From: Paenibacillus oceani
GTDB lineage: Bacteria; Bacillota; Bacilli; Paenibacillales; NBRC-103111
Assembly (NCBI RefSeq): GCF_014705615.1
Contig: NZ_JACXJA010000017.1
Span: 62,001 to 126,000, forward strand
Direction of reading: 5' to 3'
DNA length: 64,000 nt
Shown piece by piece: positions 35,280 to 43,752 of the stretch. The notes below the pieces were generated by a model. It was not told the origin of the DNA. It searched no databases and worked only from the letters and a program-made list of their open reading frames with translations. The position numbers and the translations under genes are program-made. The stretch's first letter is position 1. Each line of letters begins with the position of its first letter.

Positions 35280-36149
35280 ATGCCTGTACACAAAAGGCTG
35301 GAATGGTTTCCGATCGTAAACGGAACGTTGTTCGTTCTGTTATGTATATCGATGATCGCCCCGATCGTGCATCTGCTTGCGGTCTCGTTAAGCTCGCCGA
35401 TGTATGCCGACGCCAGGTTGGTCACGTTCTGGCCGAAAGGGTTTAACATCGAAGTGTACAAAACGATATTCGGCATGGATAACATATGGAGAGCGATGGG
35501 AGTCAGTGTATACATTACCGTCGGCGGCACGCTGATGGCGCTGGCATTCACTTCGACGCTCGCTTATTCGTTGTCGCGTCCGCAAATGAACGGAAGAAAA
35601 TGGATACTTCGCGGAATCATCGTCACGTTCGTGTTCTCCGCTCCGCTCATTCCGAACTATCTGGTCATCCGCGCGCTCAGTATGGAGAATACGTTGTGGG
35701 CGCTTATGGTGCCGGGCGCTTTAAGCGCATTTTACGTGATCATTATGAAGACGTTTTTCCAGGGCATCTCCAGCGAGATGTTCGACGCGGCGAAAATCGA
35801 CGGCTGCAGCGAGCTGGGGACGTTCGCGCGGATCGCCATCCCGATGTCGATGCCGGTAATCGCGACGGTCGCTTTGTTCGTGGCGGTCGGGCAGTGGAAC
35901 AACTACTTTAGCGCGCTTATTTATATCCGCGACAAAGATCTGCTGCCGCTCCAGGTGCTGCTTCGTAATCTGGTTGTCGAGGAACAGGCGAACTCGATGA
36001 CCCAGACGGCGGAAGTGGCGCTTACGATGACGCCGGAAATGATGAAAGCCGGCATTACGCTGGTGGCGACGGCGCCGATCCTGATCGTGTACCCGTTCCT
36101 GCAAAAATATTTCGTCAAGGGCGCGATGGTCGGCTCGTTGAAAGAATAG
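35280..36149 (+). CDS. Carbohydrate ABC transporter permease (LplC/YtcP type)
   Basis: 289 residues with six membrane helices. The EAA-like loop reads DAAKIDGCSELGTFARIAIP, and the C-terminus is YPFLQKYFVKGAMVGSLKE. AAGGAGGG precedes ATG 35280. It is 52 bases after its partner and 16 bases before the enzyme gene. Confidence 0.95.
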   Translation: MPVHKRLEWFPIVNGTLFVLLCISMIAPIVHLLAVSLSSPMYADARLVTFWPKGFNIEVYKTIFGMDNIWRAMGVSVYITVGGTLMALAFTSTLAYSLSRPQMNGRKWILRGIIVTFVFSAPLIPNYLVIRALSMENTLWALMVPGALSAFYVIIMKTFFQGISSEMFDAAKIDGCSELGTFARIAIPMSMPVIATVALFVAVGQWNNYFSALIYIRDKDLLPLQVLLRNLVVEEQANSMTQTAEVALTMTPEMMKAGITLVATAPILIVYPFLQKYFVKGAMVGSLKE

Positions 36150-36165
36150 AGAGGAAGTGTCGGGG

Positions 36166-38682
36166 ATGGACGGCACCTATCGGCAAACGGCGGACGGCGG
36201 CATAGATGTTCCGCCGATTGTTCACGAAGCGGCCCGGCAAGACGGGCTCGCGCTGCAAGCATACCGGATGCTGCTCCGGTGGATTCCGTTCGCGGACAGC
36301 CATTACACCGAATGGGACCGGATGCCGAATTGCGGCTATTTTTTCGGAGGCTCGTATTGGTACGGCTTGGATACGGCGAGGACGATACCGGTCTATGCGG
36401 TCTTGTCGGTGATCGGACCGTTTGATGAGAAGGTGGCCGGCTGCGCGCGCGAGCGGCTGATGGAGCGGGCGATTGCGGGAATCCGTTATCTCGCCTTTAC
36501 GCATGACGCGGGACCGCCGGAGCTGGTACGGGTGAAAGGGACGAATCCGTTTTGCAGCGAGAAGAAGTGGGGCGGGCGGGACGACAGCTACTTCATGGCG
36601 ACCCAGACCGGCTACAGCGTATCGTCGCTGGCCATGGCGTCCTGGGTGCTGTGGGACCGGCTGGACGACGAGACGCGGATGCTCGTCTACAAGGTGGTGG
36701 AGCATTACGCCGACCGGTGGTGCGATATCGAGCCGCGGGACGGGGTCTATTACGACACCCAGGTGGAGGAAAATTCCTGGGTCGCTCAGGGCATCGCGGC
36801 TGCAGCCGATCTGCTTCCGGGTCATCCGAGAAACGCGCATTGGCGAAGCCGGTTCCGGAAATGGGCGGCCAACTCGCTGACGACGTTCCGCGACCGGTTT
36901 AACCTCGATTACCATCAGCACAATGACCGGTCGAAAGGAATCCCGCTGTCGTTTATCAACACCTCGACGCTGCACCCGGACTATACGACGGAGAATCACG
37001 GTTTCGTTCATCCGACTTATCTCGTGCTCGGTATTAACCAGCGGGCGACGCATGCGCTGTTCGCTCTGATGAGCGGCCGGCAGGCCGATCCGTTTGCCCT
37101 GATGAACAACGAGCCGTTGTACGACCGTACGATCAAAATGTGCTGTCAGGCAGACGGCTTCATGATCCCCGTGCAAGGTCAGGACTGGTGGTATAACCGC
37201 CAGCATGAGCTGCTGCTCACCCATGCCGTGCTGAGCGTGATCCACGGCAACCCGGATGCCGCCAGGCTGGAGCGTCATGCGCTGGACCGGCTTGAGCAAA
37301 TTCAGACGAGCAACGCGAACGGCTGCTTTCTCGAGGAGAACGGCGAAGCGTGCGTCATTCGCGAAGGGTATCAGACCGCCCGGGACTTCGAGAATTGGGC
37401 GGCGCAGGACGTGTTGTACGTGTACTTGCTTCATGCGTTCGGGGGAGCGGGAGCTGCGCCGAGCGATCGGGATGAGATGGGCCAGCGGCTGTCCGGCGTG
37501 TTTTCGTACCCCTACGGGGGCTTTGTCGTGCATCGGAGCGGGGGGCAAAGCACGTTCAGCTCGTTCAGCTGGCGCAACGACGTCATGGGGGTTACGCTCG
37601 GGGAACCCGGCATATGGCTGACCGTACCTTCGCATGCCTCGATGACGGGCGTTATTCGTCTGGACGGCCATACAGGCGCTCCGGGGCTTACGAACGAAGA
37701 GATCGTCCGGGATGCCGGGCACGTATGTCTCGATACGCGACGGGACGGTTTCGGCGTCACGGCGCTGATCCGGCGCGGCGGAGGCGAGCTGGAGCAGGAC
37801 GTCGCGTTCGTCTCGCTTCCGGACGGGCGGACGGTTTATGCGGAACGGCAGCGGGCCGTGCAGGACTGCTCGATCCGCGACAGCCTGACGGGACTCGTCG
37901 GCGTTCGCAACGAAACGTACAAGGCCGTTCCTGAAAGCGCGGACGGCAGAAGAACGCTGCACTTGCCTGCGGAAAGCGTAACGTTTGCCGGTTTTTGCGG
38001 GGATGCCGATGACGAGGAGCGGTCGTTTGTGGACGTGCCTTATGTCAATTTGGACGGGAAGATCGGTTACGTGCTGTACGGGTCGAACGGCGTTAAGTAT
38101 GTGAACAAACACCGGTATCCGCGCTGGAAGGGCGTCGAGAATACGCTTATTCTGAACGACTCGGGGGCGAGGGAGCTGAAGGCGGGAGAAACGCTGCCTG
38201 TCTTTGCGGTTATTACGCTGCCCAACCGGGATAGAGGGCAGACCGCGGCGGAAGCTGCAAGTTCGGCGATGCTGTCGGCTGCGGACGCTCCTTCCGTGAT
38301 TGTGGAATGCGGCGGCGATACGATCGTGTATGCGAACTTCAGTTTCGAGCGGGTCGTGTTGACCGGGCGGAAAAAGCGCGCGGCCGGGGAGGAGATCCCT
38401 CTGTACGAGGGAACGAATCGGATAAGGGGCGGCAACGTCGAATGGTCGCTCCCGGCCGAAGCGAGAAGAGCCGGTTATGCCGCCGCAGTATTGCATCTGA
38501 GCTGGGAAACGGCTGGCGATGCCTGCGAAAGCTCGCTAGATGCGGTCGTGAGCGGGGACCGAATCTATTTGCTAAACCGGAGCGACCTGCCTATTACGGC
38601 TCGGCTGTCCGGAGCGATACTGGAGACGGCCCGCACGCTGGAGCTTGCAGGCGGGTCCTTCATGGAGTTGATACGATCGTAG
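36166..38682 (+). CDS. Large unrecognised protein, possibly an (alpha/alpha)-toroid polysaccharide lyase or hydrolase
   Basis: About 838 residues; I do not recognise a named family. The first half is helical with paired aromatic/acidic segments (FFGGSYWYGLDTARTIPVYA, VEENSWVAQGIAAAADLLPG) and TTENHGFVHPTYLVLGI near residue 285. The latter has the Asn-His and aromatic pattern often seen at the active site of toroid-type lyases and hydrolases. The second half is beta-rich, like the sandwich domains of such enzymes. There is no signal peptide, so it would act in the cytoplasm on imported oligosaccharides. It starts 16 bases after the permease (ATG 36166 behind AGAGGA; GTG 36157 is too close). 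Function is inference. Confidence 0.7.
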   Translation: MDGTYRQTADGGIDVPPIVHEAARQDGLALQAYRMLLRWIPFADSHYTEWDRMPNCGYFFGGSYWYGLDTARTIPVYAVLSVIGPFDEKVAGCARERLMERAIAGIRYLAFTHDAGPPELVRVKGTNPFCSEKKWGGRDDSYFMATQTGYSVSSLAMASWVLWDRLDDETRMLVYKVVEHYADRWCDIEPRDGVYYDTQVEENSWVAQGIAAAADLLPGHPRNAHWRSRFRKWAANSLTTFRDRFNLDYHQHNDRSKGIPLSFINTSTLHPDYTTENHGFVHPTYLVLGINQRATHALFALMSGRQADPFALMNNEPLYDRTIKMCCQADGFMIPVQGQDWWYNRQHELLLTHAVLSVIHGNPDAARLERHALDRLEQIQTSNANGCFLEENGEACVIREGYQTARDFENWAAQDVLYVYLLHAFGGAGAAPSDRDEMGQRLSGVFSYPYGGFVVHRSGGQSTFSSFSWRNDVMGVTLGEPGIWLTVPSHASMTGVIRLDGHTGAPGLTNEEIVRDAGHVCLDTRRDGFGVTALIRRGGGELEQDVAFVSLPDGRTVYAERQRAVQDCSIRDSLTGLVGVRNETYKAVPESADGRRTLHLPAESVTFAGFCGDADDEERSFVDVPYVNLDGKIGYVLYGSNGVKYVNKHRYPRWKGVENTLILNDSGARELKAGETLPVFAVITLPNRDRGQTAAEAASSAMLSAADAPSVIVECGGDTIVYANFSFERVVLTGRKKRAAGEEIPLYEGTNRIRGGNVEWSLPAEARRAGYAAAVLHLSWETAGDACESSLDAVVSGDRIYLLNRSDLPITARLSGAILETARTLELAGGSFMELIRS

Positions 38683-38779
38683 CAGCAACGCCGAACCTGC
38701 CGATGGAAGCGATTGTCGACGAGGCGAATTGCCGATCTCCCGGAGTGAAAGCTTGGAGTCCTCCCGGATTTCATTGTAT

Positions 38780-38825
38780 AAAAGAACCTTCATCTCCACT
38801 TGCATGTGGTTATGAAGGTTCTTTT
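38780..38825. terminator. Bidirectional terminator between convergent genes
   Basis: A perfect 14-bp inverted repeat (AAAAGAACCTTCAT / ATGAAGGTTCTTTT) encloses a smaller CCAC/GTGG hairpin, with A- and T-runs at the two ends. It can stop transcripts from the plus-strand enzyme gene and the minus-strand beta-helix gene. Confidence 0.92.
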
Positions 38826-38885
38826 GCATCATCTTACGGGATTTGCTCCCCTGAGTATACGGTTTTGGGACACCCTCTTGAAGTG

Positions 38886-40628
38886 CTACGCGTTATTCGG
38901 CGCGTAGGTGTCAATTCCGTTGTCCACGATAGCCGAACTGTGGGTGCCGAATTTGCGGATCGACAAAATAGTAGCCCTGCTGACGCTGGCGGAGATCGAC
39001 ACCACGGTTCCTATAAACGTATCCGCCAACGATGTAACCGATGACACGAAAAAGTTGCCATAAGATCCGGTTACTAAAACAGGTGTGGCTTGAGGCTGAT
39101 AAGCGTTGATTTCTCCTGCGTAGAAGTGATGGCAATTGGCAATAATTCCGGCCCCGCCTATGTTTCGCATGGTGATTTTGTTTGCGCTGAAATGAAGGGT
39201 GCTGGATGGAGCGGACAGCAGCAAGCCTGTAAGGGAGATAGAGTCTATCTCAAGTTCCCCGATAAGAACAGTCGCTGTTTTTCCGGCAGGGAGCGGGCAG
39301 GTGATCGCCGAACTCGGGCAATTTTTCGCGCGGAATGATCCGATGCTCACCGAGCCGGAGTTGACAATGACGAGTCCGGATCCCGCGGGCTGGTCGACAT
39401 CGAACGTCCCGATGGACAGCTCCCCGAAGTCGCCGTTTGTATACAGAGCTCCGAAGGTTTTGCCGGCATGCTTGTTGTTTCGCGAGGCGATCAGCGTTCC
39501 GATTTTCAGGTTTTGCGCGTTGACGATTTTCATGCCGCTGGAGCCATTGTCGTAGGCAAGTAGCGTTCCGATGGTCGCATTGCCGCGGACCATGTCCAGG
39601 CCTTGTCCGTAGTTGCTGAGTCCGTTGCCCCAGCATTCCGCGTACTCGACATGAACGGCGGGATAATCATTCGTATCCGATACGATCGCGAAGCCCTGTC
39701 CGCCGGTGCTGGAGGTCGGATGGTTTCCGTTGTCGTAGCCGTAGTAGGTGGAGATCCGGACGTGCTGCGGCAAACCGGCAATCAGCATCCCGCTCTTATA
39801 GAAGCCATGGCTCCATAACGTCCCGACTTCGATATGTGTGGCGGTATAAATGACCAGGCCTGTAGTGGACACGGTGCCTGTCGCCTGATCGCCGCGAAGG
39901 CGAAGCCGGTCGATCGAGAAGTTGGCCGCTCCCGTCATCGCTCCTCCATAGGGATCACCGACTCTTGGGAAATGCAGCAAGCCGGCTGACGAAGTCATAT
40001 GGCCAATCAGGGACAGGCAACTGGCGAATCCGACGCCGGCCAGACGTTTTCCGCTGGCCGCCTGTCCGATCTGGATCGGGGAGGAATCGAATTGGCCTGC
40101 GGGCACGATAATGGTGTCCGCGTTCGAATAAAGCGCAGCCAAGATGCGCTCCCGGTTGTCGAAGGAAGCTGCAGTCACGCAACCGAAATCCCACAGCGTC
40201 AGTGTGCCCGAGTGGATGCGTAGAAAGCGGCCCGAGAGTACGCCGGGAACCGCGAAAACCGTGCCGCCGTCGTCGGCTGCCGTGCTGACGGCATCCCAGT
40301 GAAACAAACCGCCTCCTACAGTTGATCCGGCGTAATAACCGGTTATCTGGTATAGAATGGCCTCGTTCCGTTTCGCTTCCGGCAACGTCAGCAGGGCGGC
40401 GATGCTGCCGACGCAAATCGTTTTGCACTCCTCCACTTCTTTCGATTTCGCAGTGACCGGCAGTCTATCGACGCCGTAGAGCAGGCCGGCGGCTCCCGCT
40501 CCCGCCATGCCCATGGCGGCAAGCAGCTTGCGGCGGCTAAGCCCGGAAGCCGCTTGGGGCGGCGCCGGCTTGCTTTCCTGTTCCCGGGTTTGACGCCATT
40601 CCTGATTTTGCTTCGCTTGTTCCTCCAT
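38886..40628 (-). CDS. Tat-exported right-handed beta-helix protein
   Basis: 580 residues from ATG 40628, behind AGGAGG. A charged N-terminal region leads to a twin-arginine signal (SRRKLLAAMG, then a hydrophobic Ala/Gly stretch) near residues 30-55. Residues about 70-160 resemble the N-terminal module of pectate-lyase-like and tailspike proteins. From about 160 on there are regular beta-helix rungs (ATIGTLLAYDNGSSGMKIV, LKIGTLIASRNNKH, GELSIGTFDV, GSVSIGSFRAKNC). Such proteins bind or cleave polysaccharides; no catalytic set is identifiable. It is 137 bases downstream of the GntR-fusion gene on the same strand. Confidence 0.8.
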   Translation of the reverse strand: MEEQAKQNQEWRQTREQESKPAPPQAASGLSRRKLLAAMGMAGAGAAGLLYGVDRLPVTAKSKEVEECKTICVGSIAALLTLPEAKRNEAILYQITGYYAGSTVGGGLFHWDAVSTAADDGGTVFAVPGVLSGRFLRIHSGTLTLWDFGCVTAASFDNRERILAALYSNADTIIVPAGQFDSSPIQIGQAASGKRLAGVGFASCLSLIGHMTSSAGLLHFPRVGDPYGGAMTGAANFSIDRLRLRGDQATGTVSTTGLVIYTATHIEVGTLWSHGFYKSGMLIAGLPQHVRISTYYGYDNGNHPTSSTGGQGFAIVSDTNDYPAVHVEYAECWGNGLSNYGQGLDMVRGNATIGTLLAYDNGSSGMKIVNAQNLKIGTLIASRNNKHAGKTFGALYTNGDFGELSIGTFDVDQPAGSGLVIVNSGSVSIGSFRAKNCPSSAITCPLPAGKTATVLIGELEIDSISLTGLLLSAPSSTLHFSANKITMRNIGGAGIIANCHHFYAGEINAYQPQATPVLVTGSYGNFFVSSVTSLADTFIGTVVSISASVSRATILSIRKFGTHSSAIVDNGIDTYAPNNA

Positions 40629-40765
40629 CGAAATCCTCCTCGTTAATGGTTCTGAATGGATTTGAAGAGCCTGTCGATTTATGGTGGAAAACAATTTCAT
40701 CCGACATGAGTTCTCTTGCGTGAATATGAACGGCCCGGTGGGCAAGCCAAGCGGTCGTTCTCGTT

Positions 40766-42160
40766 CTAAAGCTGCTTGAGCTGTTCGCATAAAGCGGGCT
40801 CGTCGATCAGATTGGACCAGTACAATTTCAACACCTGCAGAAGCGGTTGGAACTTGCTCATCGGCATGTTCAAGTCGGAGGTTGTCCGATAGCTCGGAAT
40901 GATTTCGCGGAAGAGCGAATCATGGATCGGACGGTTGAAATTGTCCCGGACGGGCATAATCGCCGCAGGCTTCATCGCGGGAAGCGACAACGTGCGCTTA
41001 CGGATCGCCTCCTGTGTTTCCCGAGACCGGATGAAATCGGCGAACAGTTGGGCAGCTTCCTTGTTTTGACTGTTCTTGTTGACGATCATCCCCATGATGG
41101 TCAGCAAAGAGATAGGCGTATGCATAAAGGGAACCGGAGAAATGTCGTAATCGAGATTCGAATGCTTTAGATCGTTCATAGAGGAATAAGTAAGCAGAGT
41201 CATCGAAATTTTTCCCTCCAGAAACAAGCGACTGGTATCGTGAGGCGATTCCGACATGTAGTTCGGAAAAAAGGAGTTGTTTCCGGTAAGCTTGCCGTAC
41301 AGACGGATGCTGTCCAATAGCTGGGTGCCCAGATAATCGCGTTTGTCTTCGGCGTCATTCGCTGCCGTAAAAGGAATGCCGCTTTGAAGCAGAAGCAGCG
41401 GCCAACGGTTTTCCGAGATGCGGTAAAAATAAAAGCCGTTTCGCTCATTCGGTACGGTTAAGCGGACCGCCGCTTGGACCAGATCGTCCCATCTCCAACT
41501 GGAATCCGGTTCCTGCAAGCCAGCCTGTCTGAAATGCTCCCGGTTGTAGCCGAGCACGACCGGAGAGAAGATGACGGGCTGCACATACATGCGGCCTTCA
41601 ACCGTAAAGGCTTCGTTCAAAAAGGAAAACGTCTCCTCGGCCGGTTCGACCTCATCGAGCAAGTCGGAGTGGCCGCTTTCGATCAACTGTCTGAATTGCA
41701 GGTGGTCCAGCAGGATGAGATCTGCCGTCGCCCGGCAAATGTACTCCACGACATTGGGGACATACTGGCCGAGGACGAAAGAGCCCCGCGGCAAATGGTC
41801 GTTCCACGTAACCTGTATCGAAGGATAAAGCGCCTGAAAATCTTTGATGATGCCGGTAAAGTCGAGGTCTCGGTTGTTCATCGGATAGCCGACGATGTTC
41901 AGCGTCGTTTTTCTGAAGTGCTTCGCTCCGGATACTTTGCTGCCCACTTTGTCAACCTTTACGATCAAGCCTTCCTCGACCAGTTGAGCCAAGCCCTTGC
42001 GTACCGAGTTGTTGCTGAGTTGGAATTGCTTGGCAAGCGCACTCTCCGACGGTAGATAGCTGTCTTTCGGATAGGTGTCGTCTCGAATCTTCTCGCGTAC
42101 TTCATTGATCATCGTTTGCAGCCGAATGCGGAACGGTTTACGGTCTGTTGTTTCGCTCAT
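40766..42160 (-). CDS. GntR-type winged-helix regulator fused to a solute-binding-protein domain
   Basis: 464 residues, no signal peptide. Residues about 8-78 are a GntR winged helix (YLPSESALAKQFQLSNNSVRKGLAQLVEEGLIVKV broken by family-typical spacing). From about residue 88 onward the chain is a family 1 extracellular solute-binding fold: NIVGYPMNNRDLDFTGIIKDF, ATADLILLDHLQFRQLI, MYVQPVIFSPVVLGYN and RLFLEGKISMTLLTYSS. A cytoplasmic transporter-type binding domain thus replaces the usual effector domain and presumably reads an imported ligand. AAGGAG precedes ATG 42160. It is divergent from the orphan lipoprotein at 42410, with shared operator-like boxes between. Confidence 0.88.
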   Translation of the reverse strand: MSETTDRKPFRIRLQTMINEVREKIRDDTYPKDSYLPSESALAKQFQLSNNSVRKGLAQLVEEGLIVKVDKVGSKVSGAKHFRKTTLNIVGYPMNNRDLDFTGIIKDFQALYPSIQVTWNDHLPRGSFVLGQYVPNVVEYICRATADLILLDHLQFRQLIESGHSDLLDEVEPAEETFSFLNEAFTVEGRMYVQPVIFSPVVLGYNREHFRQAGLQEPDSSWRWDDLVQAAVRLTVPNERNGFYFYRISENRWPLLLLQSGIPFTAANDAEDKRDYLGTQLLDSIRLYGKLTGNNSFFPNYMSESPHDTSRLFLEGKISMTLLTYSSMNDLKHSNLDYDISPVPFMHTPISLLTIMGMIVNKNSQNKEAAQLFADFIRSRETQEAIRKRTLSLPAMKPAAIMPVRDNFNRPIHDSLFREIIPSYRTTSDLNMPMSKFQPLLQVLKLYWSNLIDEPALCEQLKQL

Positions 42161-42189
42161 GCCGGAATCTCCTTGTTGCTGATGTATTC

Positions 42190-42285
42190 TAATTCACGAT
42201 ATTGAGGACTATTATAGTTTAATTCATCTTTTTGTACAATACGTGAATTAAAAAAAGAGATTGACAGCGCTTTATTCGTGAATTA
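42190..42285. promoter_or_regulatory. Cluster of three CGTGAATTA boxes between divergent genes
   Basis: TAATTCACG at 42190-42198 and its complement CGTGAATTA at 42242-42250 and 42277-42285 occur between the GntR-fusion gene and the lipoprotein gene. The last copy lies inside the promoter of the lipoprotein. A degenerate fourth copy (TTAATTCAT) is at 42219-42227. They are candidate sites for the fusion regulator. Confidence 0.65.
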
Positions 42286-42289
42286 CTAT
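42261..42289 (+). promoter_or_regulatory. Sigma-A promoter of the orphan binding-protein gene
   Basis: TTGACA (42261-42266) and TACTAT (42284-42289) are separated by exactly 17 bases, with a CGTGAATTA box in the spacer. This is one of the best promoter matches in the window. Confidence 0.8.
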
Positions 42290-42316
42290 TTGGATTATCA
42301 AGTAGAAAAGGAATAA

Positions 42317-42357
42317 TAATGCATTAGAATATTATTATTATGAAGTTTAATGCATTA
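42317..42357. promoter_or_regulatory. Two identical TAATGCATTA palindromes in the leader
   Basis: TAATGCATTAGA occurs at 42317 and again at 42348, exactly 31 bases apart (about three helix turns). Both copies lie downstream of the promoter and before the ribosome binding site. Spacing and symmetry suggest a cooperative operator for a second regulator. Confidence 0.55.
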
Positions 42358-42409
42358 GATGGTAATCTTTTTACTTGATGAATTGCCGAATAACAAGGGA
42401 GGTTGGACG

Positions 42410-43732
42410 ATGAAGCAAAGAAGGCGGGTAGTATGGCTGATTTTGTTGGCGGCGGCAATCGGGCTACTTGCGGGCTGCGGGGCTGCGGACAATCCGCAGA
42501 ATCAGGAGGGCGAGCCGGCGAAACAGGAGGAGATGAGCACCGAGCCGGTCACATTGAGACTGCAATATTTCGGATTTTTAATTTCCCCGGAAGAGGTGCA
42601 GCAGTTTGTGGCGGAGCCGATCAAGAAGAAGTATCCGTTTATTACAGTCGAATACATGCCCCAAGTGAAAGGCGTTCCGCTGGAAATGCTTGTGCAGACG
42701 GGTAATGCGCCGGACATCGTATTCACTGATTTTGTAAACAGCATACCGGTTATGAACTACAAGCTGCCGCTCGATCTGAGTCCGCATGTGAAGGCAAATA
42801 AAGTCGACTTGACCAGGTTCGATCCGGAAATATTGAAGGGCATTCAATCGATCGGCCGGAGCGGCGAACTATACGGGCTGCCCTTTTACAGCGAAAAGTT
42901 CGTCATGTTTTACAACAAGAATCTATTTGACAAATTCGGTGTGCCCTACCCTACCGATCAGATGTCGTATGATGACCTTCTGAATACGATCAGGAGGGTG
43001 ACGCGTGTGGAGGACGGTGTGCAATACACGGGGATGGCAAGTCACAACGTGCAAACAACCGGCACGTTCTGGGGTATTCCCGTTATGAATGAGAAAACAG
43101 GAAGGGCCGATTTTCAGACGGAAGCGTGGAAGAAAGTGCTCACTTTGGTCAAGGATATCCGCACGATTCCGGGGAACCTGCAGGGCAGTACGTTGAAGTT
43201 CTACAAGGATCAAACCCAGGCGTTGATGCCGCAGATGGCCAATGTAATGCTTAATCTGTTAAAAACGGTGGACGGCAGCTTTGACTGGGATATGGTGGCA
43301 ATGCCCCAGCATAAGGACTATCCAGGCATATCCGGAGCGGTAAGGCCTTCCTATTTGCTCGTCTCGCAAATGAGCAAGCACAAGGAGCAGGCGGCCGCCG
43401 CCGTTTCATACTTGACTACTTCGGCGGAGCATCATATGAATTTGGCGAAGCATGGAAAGCTCCCGCCTGTCAAGCTTGCTTCGGCGAACGACCCGTTGCT
43501 GCAGCAATTCGGCAGCGAGGTGTCTTTATTGAAGGGTAAACACGTCCAGGCGCTGTTTCTGCATAAATCCGCGTCTCTCCCTTATATTACCGAGTATGAC
43601 AAAATCGCCGCTACCGAGTTGAATAGGGCGGACGGCTGGGTCGTGAACGGCACACATGACGTGAACACCGCTCTACGGATGGCGGAAGAGTCGGCGAACA
43701 AGCTGATCGACGAGCAGAAAAACGCGAAGTAA
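42410..43732 (+). CDS. Orphan extracellular solute-binding lipoprotein
   Basis: About 440 residues. Basic N-terminus (KQRRR), hydrophobic core and lipobox LAGC, followed by a Gln/Glu-rich linker and a family 1 binding fold (VTLRLQYFGF, GNAPDIVFTDFVNSIPVMN, YGLPFYSEKFVMFYNKNLF). ATG 42410 is placed behind AGGGAGG. No permease follows; the next gene encodes a nitrilase-family protein. It therefore either feeds permeases encoded elsewhere or acts as a sensor partner for the fusion regulator, whose own binding domain is of the same fold. Confidence 0.92.
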   Translation: MKQRRRVVWLILLAAAIGLLAGCGAADNPQNQEGEPAKQEEMSTEPVTLRLQYFGFLISPEEVQQFVAEPIKKKYPFITVEYMPQVKGVPLEMLVQTGNAPDIVFTDFVNSIPVMNYKLPLDLSPHVKANKVDLTRFDPEILKGIQSIGRSGELYGLPFYSEKFVMFYNKNLFDKFGVPYPTDQMSYDDLLNTIRRVTRVEDGVQYTGMASHNVQTTGTFWGIPVMNEKTGRADFQTEAWKKVLTLVKDIRTIPGNLQGSTLKFYKDQTQALMPQMANVMLNLLKTVDGSFDWDMVAMPQHKDYPGISGAVRPSYLLVSQMSKHKEQAAAAVSYLTTSAEHHMNLAKHGKLPPVKLASANDPLLQQFGSEVSLLKGKHVQALFLHKSASLPYITEYDKIAATELNRADGWVVNGTHDVNTALRMAEESANKLIDEQKNAK

Positions 43733-43752
43733 AACAGTGAGGAGGCAGCAGC

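Noticed and set aside
36115-38496. Minus-strand open frame of 793 codons
   Set aside because: It is fully antisense to the 838-residue enzyme-like gene. Arg/His/Pro-rich composition and no start signal mark it as a GC-driven shadow.
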